64,000 nucleotides of DNA, from NCBI GenBank assembly GCA_963788085.1, contig CAWBFS010000009.1, positions 124,001 to 188,000 on the forward strand, given 5' to 3'. A program made the translations under genes and the position numbers. This DNA comes from AP-15 sp963788085. GTDB taxonomy: Bacteria; Pseudomonadota; Alphaproteobacteria; ATCC43930; CGMCC-115725. This document shows, in pieces, positions 7,661 through 15,789 of the stretch. Numbering within the stretch: position 1 is the stretch's first letter; each line of letters opens with the position of its first letter. The notes under the pieces were generated by a model. It ran no database searches. It worked only from the letters and a program-made list of their open reading frames with translations, and had not been told where the DNA came from.

Positions 7661-8658
7661 TGCGGCCCATCGGATACCGGCTGCCGACCAGCATTTTTCG
7701 CTATGTCTTTGCGGTGAGCTGGCCGCACCAGATCGCGCTGGTGATACTGACGGTCGTCACGTTCCTGCTCGAAGTTGTACCGCTGGAGATCCAGCGCCGG
7801 GTCGTCAACGATCTCGTCAAGGAAAGATCATTTAACGTCGTCGTGACCTTGTGCGCCGCTTATGCGGGTGTTGTTCTCGTTCAGGGTGCAACGAAGCTCG
7901 GCCTCAACGTTTATCGCGGCTGGGTCGGGGAAAATGCGATACGGGATTTGCGCCGGCACGTCCTCGCTTATTTGAGGATCGCACGGGTCGCCGCACCGGG
8001 CCCGGAGGCCCGCGGTGTCGCGGCGGCGATGATCGTCGGGGAAGTCGAACCGATCGGCGGCTTTGTCGGCAGCAGCGTCTCCGAGCCTCTCCTTCAGGCC
8101 GGAATATTGCTCTCGGTACTCGGATACATCGTCCACATCGACAGATGGATGGCGGCGGCGGCATTCGCTCTCTTTGTGCCGCAGCTGATATTCGTGCCAC
8201 TGATGCAGGGTGCGATAAACCGCCGCGCCGGCGCACGCGTGTGGATTTTGCGGCACCTCGGCGTAAGCGCAGTCGATACGCGTGCAGCATCGGCCGAGCG
8301 AGACAGGTCCGACGGCAAACGGATCGACCGGGTGCTGCAGCTCAACATGGGAATTTACAAGCTCAAATTTTCGATGAATTTCCTGATGAATGTTTGCAGC
8401 CATCTTCAAATCGTAGCGGCACTGCTGATCGGCGGTTGGATGGTGCATACCGACCAGCTCGAAATGGGTGGGGTCGTCGCGTTCATCTCCGGCGCCGGCC
8501 GGCTGAACGATCCATGGGGCGATCTGGTCAACTATTTTAGGGACTTCAGTCTGACACAGGTGAAGTACGATCTGGTCGCCGACAGGGTCAACCAGCTCTC
8601 CGACCGTTGGACCACCGTTCCGACAGATCAGAGAACGGCACTTCGCATCGAGGCTTGA
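7660..8658 (+). CDS. ABC-exporter-type transmembrane domain without ATPase domain
   Basis: 332 residues forming one ABC type-1 exporter membrane domain of about six helices (IALVILTVVTFLLEVVPLEI, VVVTLCAAYAGVVLVQGATK, ILLSVLGYIVHID, AFALFVPQLIFVPLM, IVAALLIGGWMV). The protein stops soon after the last membrane helices (YDLVADRVNQLSDRW) where a linker to the nucleotide-binding domain is expected. No Walker A or LSGGQ motif follows; the next gene starts 17 bases later with another product. ATG 7660 overlaps the TGA of the response regulator. Either an orphan half-transporter using an ATPase encoded elsewhere, or a non-transport membrane protein built from the ABC fold. Confidence 0.75.
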   Translation: MRPIGYRLPTSIFRYVFAVSWPHQIALVILTVVTFLLEVVPLEIQRRVVNDLVKERSFNVVVTLCAAYAGVVLVQGATKLGLNVYRGWVGENAIRDLRRHVLAYLRIARVAAPGPEARGVAAAMIVGEVEPIGGFVGSSVSEPLLQAGILLSVLGYIVHIDRWMAAAAFALFVPQLIFVPLMQGAINRRAGARVWILRHLGVSAVDTRAASAERDRSDGKRIDRVLQLNMGIYKLKFSMNFLMNVCSHLQIVAALLIGGWMVHTDQLEMGGVVAFISGAGRLNDPWGDLVNYFRDFSLTQVKYDLVADRVNQLSDRWTTVPTDQRTALRIEA

Positions 8659-8675
8659 GAGATCGCTCACGACCG

Positions 8676-11360
8676 ATGTCTGTTCGCAATCTCGACAAGC
8701 TGTTCAAGCCGCGATCGGTGGCGCTGATCGGCGCAACCCCACGGCCCGATTCCGTCGGTGGGGTCGTCGCGCGCAACCTGCGCCGCGCCGGATTTGCCGG
8801 CGAGCTGTTGCTCGTCAACCCGCATCATCAGACGATCGACGGGCTGAGCGTTCACCCGAACGTCGCGAGCCTGCCCCACGCCCCTGACCTCGCGGTCATC
8901 GTCACGCCTCCAGAGACCGTGCCCCGCCTGATCGGCGAGCTGGGCGAGCTCGGCACGCGCGCTGCCGTCGTCATTACCGCCGGTTTTGGCGAGCTCGGCG
9001 AGGAGGGCCGTAGCCTGCAACAGGCGACACTCGATGCGGCAAAGCCTCATCTCCTGCGGATCGTCGGGCCGAACTGCGTCGGCATCATGGTGCCGCGTCT
9101 CGGGCTCGACGCCACCTTCTCCCACTTGGCGGCCCCGGCGGGCGATATCGCTTTCCTCAGTCAATCGGGCGCGATGATCACGGCGATGCTCGATTGGGCG
9201 GTGCCGCGCCGGATCGGCTTTTCGCACGTAGTGTCGCTGGGGGATATGGTCGATGTCGATTTTGGCGACATGCTCGACTATCTCGCCGCCGATCCCGACA
9301 CCCGCGCCATCCTCCTTTATCTCGAAGGCATCACCCATGGCCGAAAATTCATGTCGGCGGCGCGGGCGGCGTCCCGAATCAAGCCCGTCCTGGTCCTGAA
9401 GGCGGGCCGGTCGGCGGCAGGCGCGCGGGCCGCCACCTCGCACACCGGGGTGCTTGCCGGCGCCGATGCCGTCTACGATGCCGCGTTTCGCCGCGCCGGC
9501 ATGCTGCGGGTCGGGACGATGGCCGAGCTGTTCGATGCCGCAGAGACCTTGGCATTGACGCAGGAGCAAGTTGGCGACCGTCTGGCAATCCTGACGAATG
9601 GCGGCGGGGCAGGCGTGCTGGCCACGGACGCATTGCTGGCTGCCGGCGGCAAGCTGGCCGAATTGGCGGAAACGACGATCGAAGAGTTGAACCGGGTCTT
9701 GCCCAAGACCTGGAGCCGAGCCAACCCGGTTGACATCATCAGGGACGCGCCGGGGAGACGTTATGCCGATGCGCTCGCGGCGTTGATCCGGGACCCCGGA
9801 GTCGATGCCATATTGGTACTCAACTGCCCTACCGCATTAGGGCAGCCGCAAGAGACTGCCCAATCGGTCATCGACGCGATAGCTGCTGGATCCGCGGCGC
9901 TCCGCAACCGCAACGTAATTACCGCTTGGCTCGGCGAGTATTCGGCGAGGCCGGCGCGCGAACTGTTTGCCCAAGCCCACATAGCCACCTACGAAACCCC
10001 CGACGACGCGGTTATCGGCTTCCTGCACCGGGTACACCATCGCGCCAACCAAGAGCTGCTGATCGAAACACCGCCGGCACGGCCGGATGCATTCGAGCCC
10101 GATCTCGCAACGGCAAGGCACGTCATCGCAACCGCTCTGGCGGCCGGAAAATCCTGGCTGGAGCCTCCAGAAACCGCTGCGGTCTTTGGGGCCTACGGCC
10201 TTCCGCTCGTCACCGATTACCTCGCCGAGGATCCGGATCAAGCTGCCTCGATCGCTACTGCGATCGGCTTTCCGGTTGCCCTGAAGATCCGCGCCCGCGA
10301 AATCACGCACAAAACCGATGTCGGTGGGGTTGCGCTCAATCTCGGCGATGCCGACCGCGTCAGGCAGGAAGCGCGCGCCATGATCGAGCGCGTCACGGCG
10401 GCGCGCCCCGGCGCTCGCCTCGCCGGCTTTCTTCTCCAGCCCATGGTCTCGCGCCCCGGGGCCATAGAGCTTCTTGCCGGGATCGCAGAAGACGCGGTGT
10501 TCGGCCCAATCGTGGCGTTCGGCCAGGGAGGCACTGCCGTCGAGATCGTGCGTGATGCTTCGTTCGAGCTGCCGCCGCTCAATGCGTTGCTGGCGCGCCG
10601 GCTGATGGCGCGCACACGGGTGTGGCAACTCCTGCAGGGGTACCGCGGCAAGCCACCGGCGAAAATCGAGGCTGTCATCGAAGTGTTGATCCGGCTTGGC
10701 CAACTTGCCGCCGATCGCCCCGAGATCCGTGAGCTCGACATCAACCCGTTGCTCGCCGACGCGCATGGCGTCATCGCCCTCGATGCCCGCCTGCGCGTCG
10801 CGCCCGTTCAAAGTACGGGTGCGGCAAGGCTGGCGATCGCGCCCTATCCGCAAGAACTGGAAACCATCGAACGGTTGCGCGACGGGACGGCACTTCGGAT
10901 GCGGCCATTGCGCCCGGAGGACGAGCCGATGCTGCAGGATCTCGCCGCGCACATGACTCACGAGGATCTTCGCCTTCGCTTCTTTGCCTCGGTGCGAGGC
11001 CTAACTCACCTCGCCGCCGCGCGCTTGTCGCAGCTCGACTACGACCGCGAAATGGCGCTCCTCGCCGAATGCGACGGAACGCCGCTAGGCGTAGCGCGGT
11101 TTTTTGCCGATCCCGACAAATTGCGTGCCGAGTACGCCATCGCCGTTCGCAGTGATTGGAAAGGGCGTGGGCTCGGTTATCTGTTGATGACGAGGCTCAT
11201 CGACGTCGCCCGGCAGCGCGGAATCGGTGAACTGGTTGGCCAAGTCCTCCGTGAGAACGAGTCGATGCTGCAGATGTGCCGAGAGCTCGGTTTCGCGATT
11301 GTGCCGGAGCCGGCCGATCCCGCCTTAATGCTGGTCAGGAAGCCGCTCGCCCAGGCCTGA
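8676..11360 (+). CDS. Pat-type protein acetyltransferase: NDP-forming acyl-CoA synthetase fused to GNAT
   Basis: 894 residues. Order: CoA-binding Rossmann domain (about 1-130, LFKPRSVALIGATPRPDSVG), CoA-ligase domain (about 150-460), ATP-grasp domain (about 480-710, IGFPVALKIRAREITHKTDV) and a GNAT acetyltransferase (about 735-890, RPLRPEDEPMLQDLAAHM, KGRGLGYLLMTRLIDVARQR). Known relatives (E. coli PatZ, Salmonella Pat) acetylate lysines such as that of acetyl-CoA synthetase. His256 in SHTGVLAGADAVYDAA matches the phospho-His loop of ADP-forming acetate-CoA ligases, so the synthetase part may still be active. It lies in the FixK-type operon. Confidence 0.9.
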   Translation: MSVRNLDKLFKPRSVALIGATPRPDSVGGVVARNLRRAGFAGELLLVNPHHQTIDGLSVHPNVASLPHAPDLAVIVTPPETVPRLIGELGELGTRAAVVITAGFGELGEEGRSLQQATLDAAKPHLLRIVGPNCVGIMVPRLGLDATFSHLAAPAGDIAFLSQSGAMITAMLDWAVPRRIGFSHVVSLGDMVDVDFGDMLDYLAADPDTRAILLYLEGITHGRKFMSAARAASRIKPVLVLKAGRSAAGARAATSHTGVLAGADAVYDAAFRRAGMLRVGTMAELFDAAETLALTQEQVGDRLAILTNGGGAGVLATDALLAAGGKLAELAETTIEELNRVLPKTWSRANPVDIIRDAPGRRYADALAALIRDPGVDAILVLNCPTALGQPQETAQSVIDAIAAGSAALRNRNVITAWLGEYSARPARELFAQAHIATYETPDDAVIGFLHRVHHRANQELLIETPPARPDAFEPDLATARHVIATALAAGKSWLEPPETAAVFGAYGLPLVTDYLAEDPDQAASIATAIGFPVALKIRAREITHKTDVGGVALNLGDADRVRQEARAMIERVTAARPGARLAGFLLQPMVSRPGAIELLAGIAEDAVFGPIVAFGQGGTAVEIVRDASFELPPLNALLARRLMARTRVWQLLQGYRGKPPAKIEAVIEVLIRLGQLAADRPEIRELDINPLLADAHGVIALDARLRVAPVQSTGAARLAIAPYPQELETIERLRDGTALRMRPLRPEDEPMLQDLAAHMTHEDLRLRFFASVRGLTHLAAARLSQLDYDREMALLAECDGTPLGVARFFADPDKLRAEYAIAVRSDWKGRGLGYLLMTRLIDVARQRGIGELVGQVLRENESMLQMCRELGFAIVPEPADPALMLVRKPLAQA

Positions 11361-11390
11361 ATCGGTCCGAGCCAGCAGGGGAGCAGCCCA

Positions 11391-12197
11391 TTGAGAGCCC
11401 GCCATCTCCTGCCGCTCTTGGGAGCCGGAGCGGCTTTAGCTCACGTGCTCAGCGCGGCTTCCTTCCGCAGACGAACCGACGCGATGATCGGCCGGCTCGA
11501 AGGGGCGGGCGGCGGAGAGGCCCCTGCTCTACCGGTGCCGCCGATCATCCGGTCCTATTTGGGCCGCGCAGTATCCGACAGACCGGCTCCAAAGGTGGTG
11601 TGCCTGCGTCAATCCGCCGAAATGCGGGGCGGCCCCGGCGACTCCTGGCGGCCGCTCACCGCCAGGCAGTTGATCGCCATACGCGAACCGGCGTTCGTCT
11701 GGCTTGCGCGGGTGCAAGTGGCGCCGCTCCTCTCCGCACGCATTCTCGACTGTTATGAGAGCGGCAACGGTCTTCTCGAAGCGCGCCTATTCGGTTCATT
11801 AAGATTGGCGCGCGCCGCCGGACCGGAGACCAGCAGAGGCGAGCTGATGCGGTACCTCGCCGAACTGCCCTGGGCACCGCATGCGATGCTGCATAACCCA
11901 TTTCTCGTATGGCGGGAGCTCGATCTGGGCACCGTCGAGGTGTCGGCCGAGAGCACCGGCGGCCCAGCCCGGGTACGGCTGACCTTTGAGAATGAGGACG
12001 TCGCCCGAGCCGACGCCGAGGACCGCCCACGATTGGTGGGAGGCCGCGCGATACCGACCCGCTGGGCAGCAAGATGCTTCGACTACCGAGAAATCGCTGG
12101 TTGCCGGGTCCCAACAAGAGCGGTCGTCAGCTGGTTCCTTGAGAGCGGCCCCTTTGACTACTTCCGCGCCAGCCTGACCGAATGGAGATTGATTTAG
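11391..12197 (+). CDS. DUF6544/DUF6920-like protein of unknown function
   Basis: 268 residues starting at TTG 11391 with AGGGGAG about 9 bases upstream. An N-terminal hydrophobic stretch (LLPLLGAGAALAHVLSAASF) may be a membrane anchor. The rest includes LPVPPIIRSYLGRA, WRPLTARQLIAIREPAFVWLARV, LMRYLAELPWAPHAMLHNP and a C-terminal IPTRAVVSWFLESGPFDYFR, the pattern I associate with the DUF6544 family. It follows the acetyltransferase gene by 30 bases and ends the operon; the last bases overlap the next FixK-type site. Function unknown. Confidence 0.6.
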   Translation: MRARHLLPLLGAGAALAHVLSAASFRRRTDAMIGRLEGAGGGEAPALPVPPIIRSYLGRAVSDRPAPKVVCLRQSAEMRGGPGDSWRPLTARQLIAIREPAFVWLARVQVAPLLSARILDCYESGNGLLEARLFGSLRLARAAGPETSRGELMRYLAELPWAPHAMLHNPFLVWRELDLGTVEVSAESTGGPARVRLTFENEDVARADAEDRPRLVGGRAIPTRWAARCFDYREIAGCRVPTRAVVSWFLESGPFDYFRASLTEWRLI

Positions 12198-12202
12198 ATC
12201 AG
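12189..12202 (+). promoter_or_regulatory. FNR/FixK-type binding site upstream of the small ORF and fixLJ
   Basis: TTGATTTAGATCAG has one mismatch to the palindrome. It overlaps the stop of the preceding gene and lies about 41 bases (centre) before the ATG at 12237. If functional, FixK would feed back on fixL-fixJ. Confidence 0.6.
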
Positions 12203-12236
12203 TGTTGCAGCCGCCAAGACGTGTCGCACTCAGCGC

Positions 12237-12419
12237 ATGATTTGGCAGGTGCATTACCGACGCGACGGACGACAGTTCCGCGCCACGGTAGCGGACAGAA
12301 CCACCGCCCTTGCTGTCGCCTCCATCCTCCTGCGAGACGGCCACGATGTGGTCAAACTCGAATCCTCGGCAGGCGAAACAATCGAGGAGGGGGACATCGC
12401 ACGCCTCTGCGGAGATTGA
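12237..12419 (+). CDS. Small protein, 60 aa
   Basis: Unrecognised ORF MIWQVHYRRDGRQFRATVAD ending in IEEGDIARLCGD. Predicted beta-alpha-beta pattern, with TTALAVASILLRDGHDVVKL as the helix and second strand. It has no strong ribosome site, but sits just behind a FixK-type site and ahead of fixL. It may be a real small member of the island or the leader of the fixLJ transcript. Confidence 0.45.
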   Translation: MIWQVHYRRDGRQFRATVADRTTALAVASILLRDGHDVVKLESSAGETIEEGDIARLCGD

Positions 12420-12558
12420 CGCTCCCCCTTGAGGGTTCGCTTTCGCGGCGCACATGTGCTATCCCGACGGCGTCGGATGAAGATCCGGCGGCGAACTTGG
12501 AGGAATCGGTAAACTGAGTTCGGCAACCTCGGGCGGGCAGCGCGACGACCAAAACGGC

Positions 12559-14055
12559 TTGGCCGATTCCCTCTATCGCGCGATTGTCGACACGGCCGTC
12601 GATGCCATTGTAACCATCGACTGGAACGGAGCGATCCGTTCGGTCAATCACGCGACCGAGCGGCTCTTCGGGTACAGCGCGGCAGAATTGATCGGGCGCA
12701 ACGTCAACATTCTGATGCCCGAACCGTATGCCGGAGAGCACGATAGCTATGTCGCGAACTACCTGCGCACCGGGCAGAAAAAAATCATCGGCATCGGCCG
12801 CGAGGTCGTCGGCCGGCGCAAGGACAACTCCGTATTTCCGATGGATCTCTCCGTCGGCGAGGCGCGGGACGGAGACGAGCCGATCTTTGTCGGGATAATC
12901 CGCGACATCACCGACCGCAAGGCGGCCCAGCTTGCTCAGCGCGAAAGTGAGCTGCGGCTCCGCTCGATCCTAGATACCGTCCCCGATGCGATCGTTGTCA
13001 TCGACACCAAGGGGATGATCCAATCATTTAGCCCGGCGGCGGAACGGCTGTTCGGGTATCCCAGCGGCGAGGTGATCGGCCAAAACGTCAATCTGCTGAT
13101 GCCGACACCCTACCGCGAAGCTCACGATGGTTACCTGGAGCGTTATCTTCGCACCGGCGACCGCCGCATCATCGGCATCGGGCGGGTCGTCGTCGGTCGA
13201 CGCAAGGATGGCGAGACTTTCCCGATGGAGCTGCAGGTCGGCGAATTTTCCTTCGCGGGCGGCCGCTTCTTCACCGGTTTCGTCCGCGACCTGACCGAAC
13301 GTCAGGACGCCGAGCGCCGCATTCAGGATCTCCAGGCCGAGCTGTTGCACGCCTCGCGGCTCAGCGTCATGGGGCAGATGGCCTCGACGATGGCGCATGA
13401 GCTCAACCAGCCCCTGACGGCAGTAGTGAATTATCTCGCGGCCGGTAGCCAGCTGCTCGCCAGCGGCGCCGGTGAACGGGTCGGCGAGATGATCGAGAAG
13501 GCGGCGGCTCAGGCGCAGCGCGCGGGCGATGTGATCCGCCGGCTGCGCGGGTTCGTCAGCAAAGGGGACACCGAGCGCCGGATCCACAGCCTCAATCAAC
13601 TGGTCGAAGAGGCCCTCGCATTGGCCCTTGTCGGGGCGAGGCAGCGCGGCGTGCGCGTCTCGCTCGAGCTCGACCACACGCTGCCGGAAGTGCTCGCCGA
13701 TCACGTGCAAATTCAGCAGGTGGTACTCAACCTGACGCGCAACGCGGTCGAAGCTATGGAGTCGGTCGAACGCCGCGAACTCACGATCGGCACCCGGGCG
13801 GTTCCGGAGCAGAATCTGGTCGAGGTGATTGTCGCCGACACCGGACCGGGCATCGCCCCGGAATTGGCAGACCGGCTGTTCCAACCGTTTGTGACGACAA
13901 AACAGACCGGCATGGGTCTGGGTTTGTCGATTTGCCGAGAGATCGTTGAAGCGCATCACGGCCGCCTGACCACGGCGCCGAGACCTGCCGGCGGCACGAT
14001 ATTTCGCGTGAGCTTGCCGATTGCGAGCCAATCCGAGCTGCCCGATGCCTCCTGA
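12559..14055 (+). CDS. fixL: Oxygen-sensing histidine kinase FixL with two haem-type PAS domains
   Basis: 498 residues from TTG 12559: PAS1 (about 1-115), PAS2 (about 130-245), HisKA with His280 in STMAHELNQPL, and an ATPase domain (QVVLNLTRNAVEAM, VADTGPGI, TGMGLGLSI). In FixL, ferrous haem on a PAS His binds oxygen and switches the kinase off. PAS2 has His189 and Arg209; PAS1 has His61 and Arg81. Both pairs are 20 apart, as in Bradyrhizobium His200/Arg220. The start is unsure: GGAGGA at 12499-12504 suggests an in-frame CTG at 12514, while TTG 12559 lacks a ribosome site. No membrane segment, so probably cytosolic. Overlaps fixJ by 11 bases. Confidence 0.9.
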   Translation: MADSLYRAIVDTAVDAIVTIDWNGAIRSVNHATERLFGYSAAELIGRNVNILMPEPYAGEHDSYVANYLRTGQKKIIGIGREVVGRRKDNSVFPMDLSVGEARDGDEPIFVGIIRDITDRKAAQLAQRESELRLRSILDTVPDAIVVIDTKGMIQSFSPAAERLFGYPSGEVIGQNVNLLMPTPYREAHDGYLERYLRTGDRRIIGIGRVVVGRRKDGETFPMELQVGEFSFAGGRFFTGFVRDLTERQDAERRIQDLQAELLHASRLSVMGQMASTMAHELNQPLTAVVNYLAAGSQLLASGAGERVGEMIEKAAAQAQRAGDVIRRLRGFVSKGDTERRIHSLNQLVEEALALALVGARQRGVRVSLELDHTLPEVLADHVQIQQVVLNLTRNAVEAMESVERRELTIGTRAVPEQNLVEVIVADTGPGIAPELADRLFQPFVTTKQTGMGLGLSICREIVEAHHGRLTTAPRPAGGTIFRVSLPIASQSELPDAS

Positions 14056-14668
14056 GCGGCGCGTCTACATCGTCGACGATGACGAGGCGGTGCGCGACTC
14101 CCTTTCGGTGCTGCTCGAATCCAAAGCCTACACGGTTGGAAGTTTCGGTTCCGCGCCAGAGTTTCTGGCGGCCGCCCCGTCGCTGCCGCTCGGGTGTCTG
14201 ATCGTCGACATCCGCATGCCTGAAATGGATGGCCTCGAACTCCAACGGCGCTTGATCGAGCGCACCCTCAATTTCCCGATGATCGTCATCACAGGACATG
14301 GGGACGTTCCGCTTGCGGTGCGGGCGATGAAAGCAGGAGCCGTCGATTTCATCGAGAAACCGTTCACCTCGGAGGTGATCCTGGACAGCCTTGAGGCGGC
14401 GCATGCAAGATTGGCAACGCCCAATGAAGAAGACCCGGCCGTTGCTGCGGCTGCAGCCAAGCTGGCGCTGCTCTCGCCACGGGAGCGGGAGGTTCTCGTC
14501 GGTCTCGTCGCGGGGCTGCCCAACAAATCCATCGCCTATGATCTGGCGATAAGCCCGCGCACGGTCGAAATTCACCGGGCGCGCGTGATGGACAAGATGG
14601 GGGCCCGCAGCTTGTCCCAGCTGGTGCGGCTCGCCCTCGCAGCCGGCGTGCGACCTGGTCCGCAGTGA
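14045..14668 (+). CDS. fixJ: FixJ response regulator, receiver plus LuxR-type HTH
   Basis: 207 residues. Receiver domain with acidic pair DDDEAVRDSL, phosphoacceptor Asp55 in LIVDIRMPEMDGLEL and IEKPF; then a linker and a LuxR/FixJ HTH (LSPREREVLVGLVAGLPNKS, ISPRTVEIHRARVMDKMGA). Phosphorylated FixJ activates fixK promoters in rhizobia. ATG 14045 overlaps the fixL end, showing translational coupling. A matching FixJ box pair lies at 6369-6390 before the fixK-like gene. Confidence 0.93.
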   Translation: MPPERRVYIVDDDEAVRDSLSVLLESKAYTVGSFGSAPEFLAAAPSLPLGCLIVDIRMPEMDGLELQRRLIERTLNFPMIVITGHGDVPLAVRAMKAGAVDFIEKPFTSEVILDSLEAAHARLATPNEEDPAVAAAAAKLALLSPREREVLVGLVAGLPNKSIAYDLAISPRTVEIHRARVMDKMGARSLSQLVRLALAAGVRPGPQ

Positions 14669-14692
14669 GCGCGCTCCCTCGCCGCCTCGTAG

Positions 14693-14706
14693 TTGATCCA
14701 AATCAA
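14693..14706 (+). promoter_or_regulatory. FNR/FixK-type binding site (perfect)
   Basis: TTGATCCAAATCAA is a perfect palindrome. Its centre is 88 bases before the ATG of the CBS protein at 14788, and it starts 25 bases after the fixJ stop. Confidence 0.8.
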
Positions 14707-14787
14707 TGCTGGGCGATGCCGGTGCTGCATAATTTGCCGAGTGTCAGGGTGGTAGGCAGGGTGCATAGAGCAGGGAGGTTCGTCGTC

Positions 14788-15201
14788 ATGAGGAAGATGT
14801 CGGATATCGTCAGGAACCAGGACCCCGTTGCCCTGCCGGCCGATGCTACGGTGAGAGACGCGTGCCGCCACATGCGTGACCATCGCGTCGGAGCGGTCCT
14901 GGTGACCGAGGGCGATCGCCGACTGGTCGGCATCTTCACCGGGCGTGATGCGGTCCATCGCGTGCTGGCCGAAGGAAGAAGCGTCGACACAACGCTGGCC
15001 GAGGTCATGACGCGTGATCCCGACTGCATCACGCCCGACAAGAAGGCGATCGAAGCACTGCGCCTGATGGAAGACCGCCGCTGCCGGCATTTGCCCATCA
15101 TCGACGACGGAAAGGTCGTCGGGATTGTCTCGCGTTTCGACTTCAGCGGCCTCGAACTGGATCGCCTCGACGAGGAGACCGGCCTCTGGGAACGGATCTG
15201 A
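14788..15201 (+). CDS. CBS-pair domain protein, 137 aa
   Basis: A free-standing Bateman module: CBS1 (ATVRDACRHMRDHRVGAVLV, GIFTGRDAVHRVLAEGR) and CBS2 (LAEVMTRDPDCITPDKKAIE, RRCRHLPIIDDGKVVGIVSR). Such modules bind adenine nucleotides or similar ligands and regulate partner proteins. An in-frame start exists upstream at 14665, but 14788 has GGGAGG ahead of it and leaves the FixK site outside the gene. It is the last member of the low-oxygen island and resembles the hypoxia-response CBS protein class. Confidence 0.88.
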   Translation: MRKMSDIVRNQDPVALPADATVRDACRHMRDHRVGAVLVTEGDRRLVGIFTGRDAVHRVLAEGRSVDTTLAEVMTRDPDCITPDKKAIEALRLMEDRRCRHLPIIDDGKVVGIVSRFDFSGLELDRLDEETGLWERI

Positions 15202-15216
15202 ACAGAATCTCAACTA

Positions 15217-15789
15217 CTACAGTAATTCCCTTGCTGAGGCGGATAGGTAATTCGCACTCCTTCCACCCGTGCGAAAGAGCGTGAGCTTATGCATGCGGTA
15301 GCTGCTCTCCGATAATATCTCGATCACAGCTACGCCGCGCACACTGAGCGCGTCGGCCACCAATGAACGGTGGCACCGCCACGGCACCGCTTCGGCGCAC
15401 ATGATAGCAATGCGCTTTTGTAGCCTCATGTGAATGAGCGCTTGGAGCGTGTCCTGAAACGCCGCGGTTTGCATATAATCGGCGTAGCCGCGAAAGCCTC
15501 CATTTCGCCAGCCGGTATTGGGGGAATCTTTGCGGGCGTGCCGCAGGCGACCCAGCGCTCGCATATGCACATATTCGACATGCTGCGTTGGCAAGCTATT
15601 GGCCAGGGCAGTGCCGTTGAACTGTGGATTATGACGCGAACGCGGCACCGTGCGGATGTCCACAAGGCGTTCGATGCCATAGGTCTGCAATAACGCGATA
15701 AAACGTTCGATCGGCAGGGTAGAATGCCCGATAGTGAATATAGCGCCTTCCGGCCAGTGCACTGCTTGCGGGGGAGGATGTTCGCTCAC
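15217..15789 (-). CDS. DUF488 family protein
   Basis: 190 residues from a GTG start. IFTIGHSTLPIERFIALLQT, LVDIRTVPRSRHNPQFN, GFRGYADYM and IAIMCAEAVPWRCHRSLVAD are the signature blocks of DUF488, a family of unknown biochemical function with conserved Cys and His residues. It converges on the CBS protein, with only 15 bases between stops, marking the edge of the island. Confidence 0.88.
   Translation of the reverse strand: MSEHPPPQAVHWPEGAIFTIGHSTLPIERFIALLQTYGIERLVDIRTVPRSRHNPQFNGTALANSLPTQHVEYVHMRALGRLRHARKDSPNTGWRNGGFRGYADYMQTAAFQDTLQALIHMRLQKRIAIMCAEAVPWRCHRSLVADALSVRGVAVIEILSESSYRMHKLTLFRTGGRSANYLSASARELL

Noticed and set aside
7657..7662. TTG at 7657 as start of the ABC membrane protein
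   Set aside because: ATG at 7660 gives the common stop/start overlap with the response regulator and is the more usual start codon.
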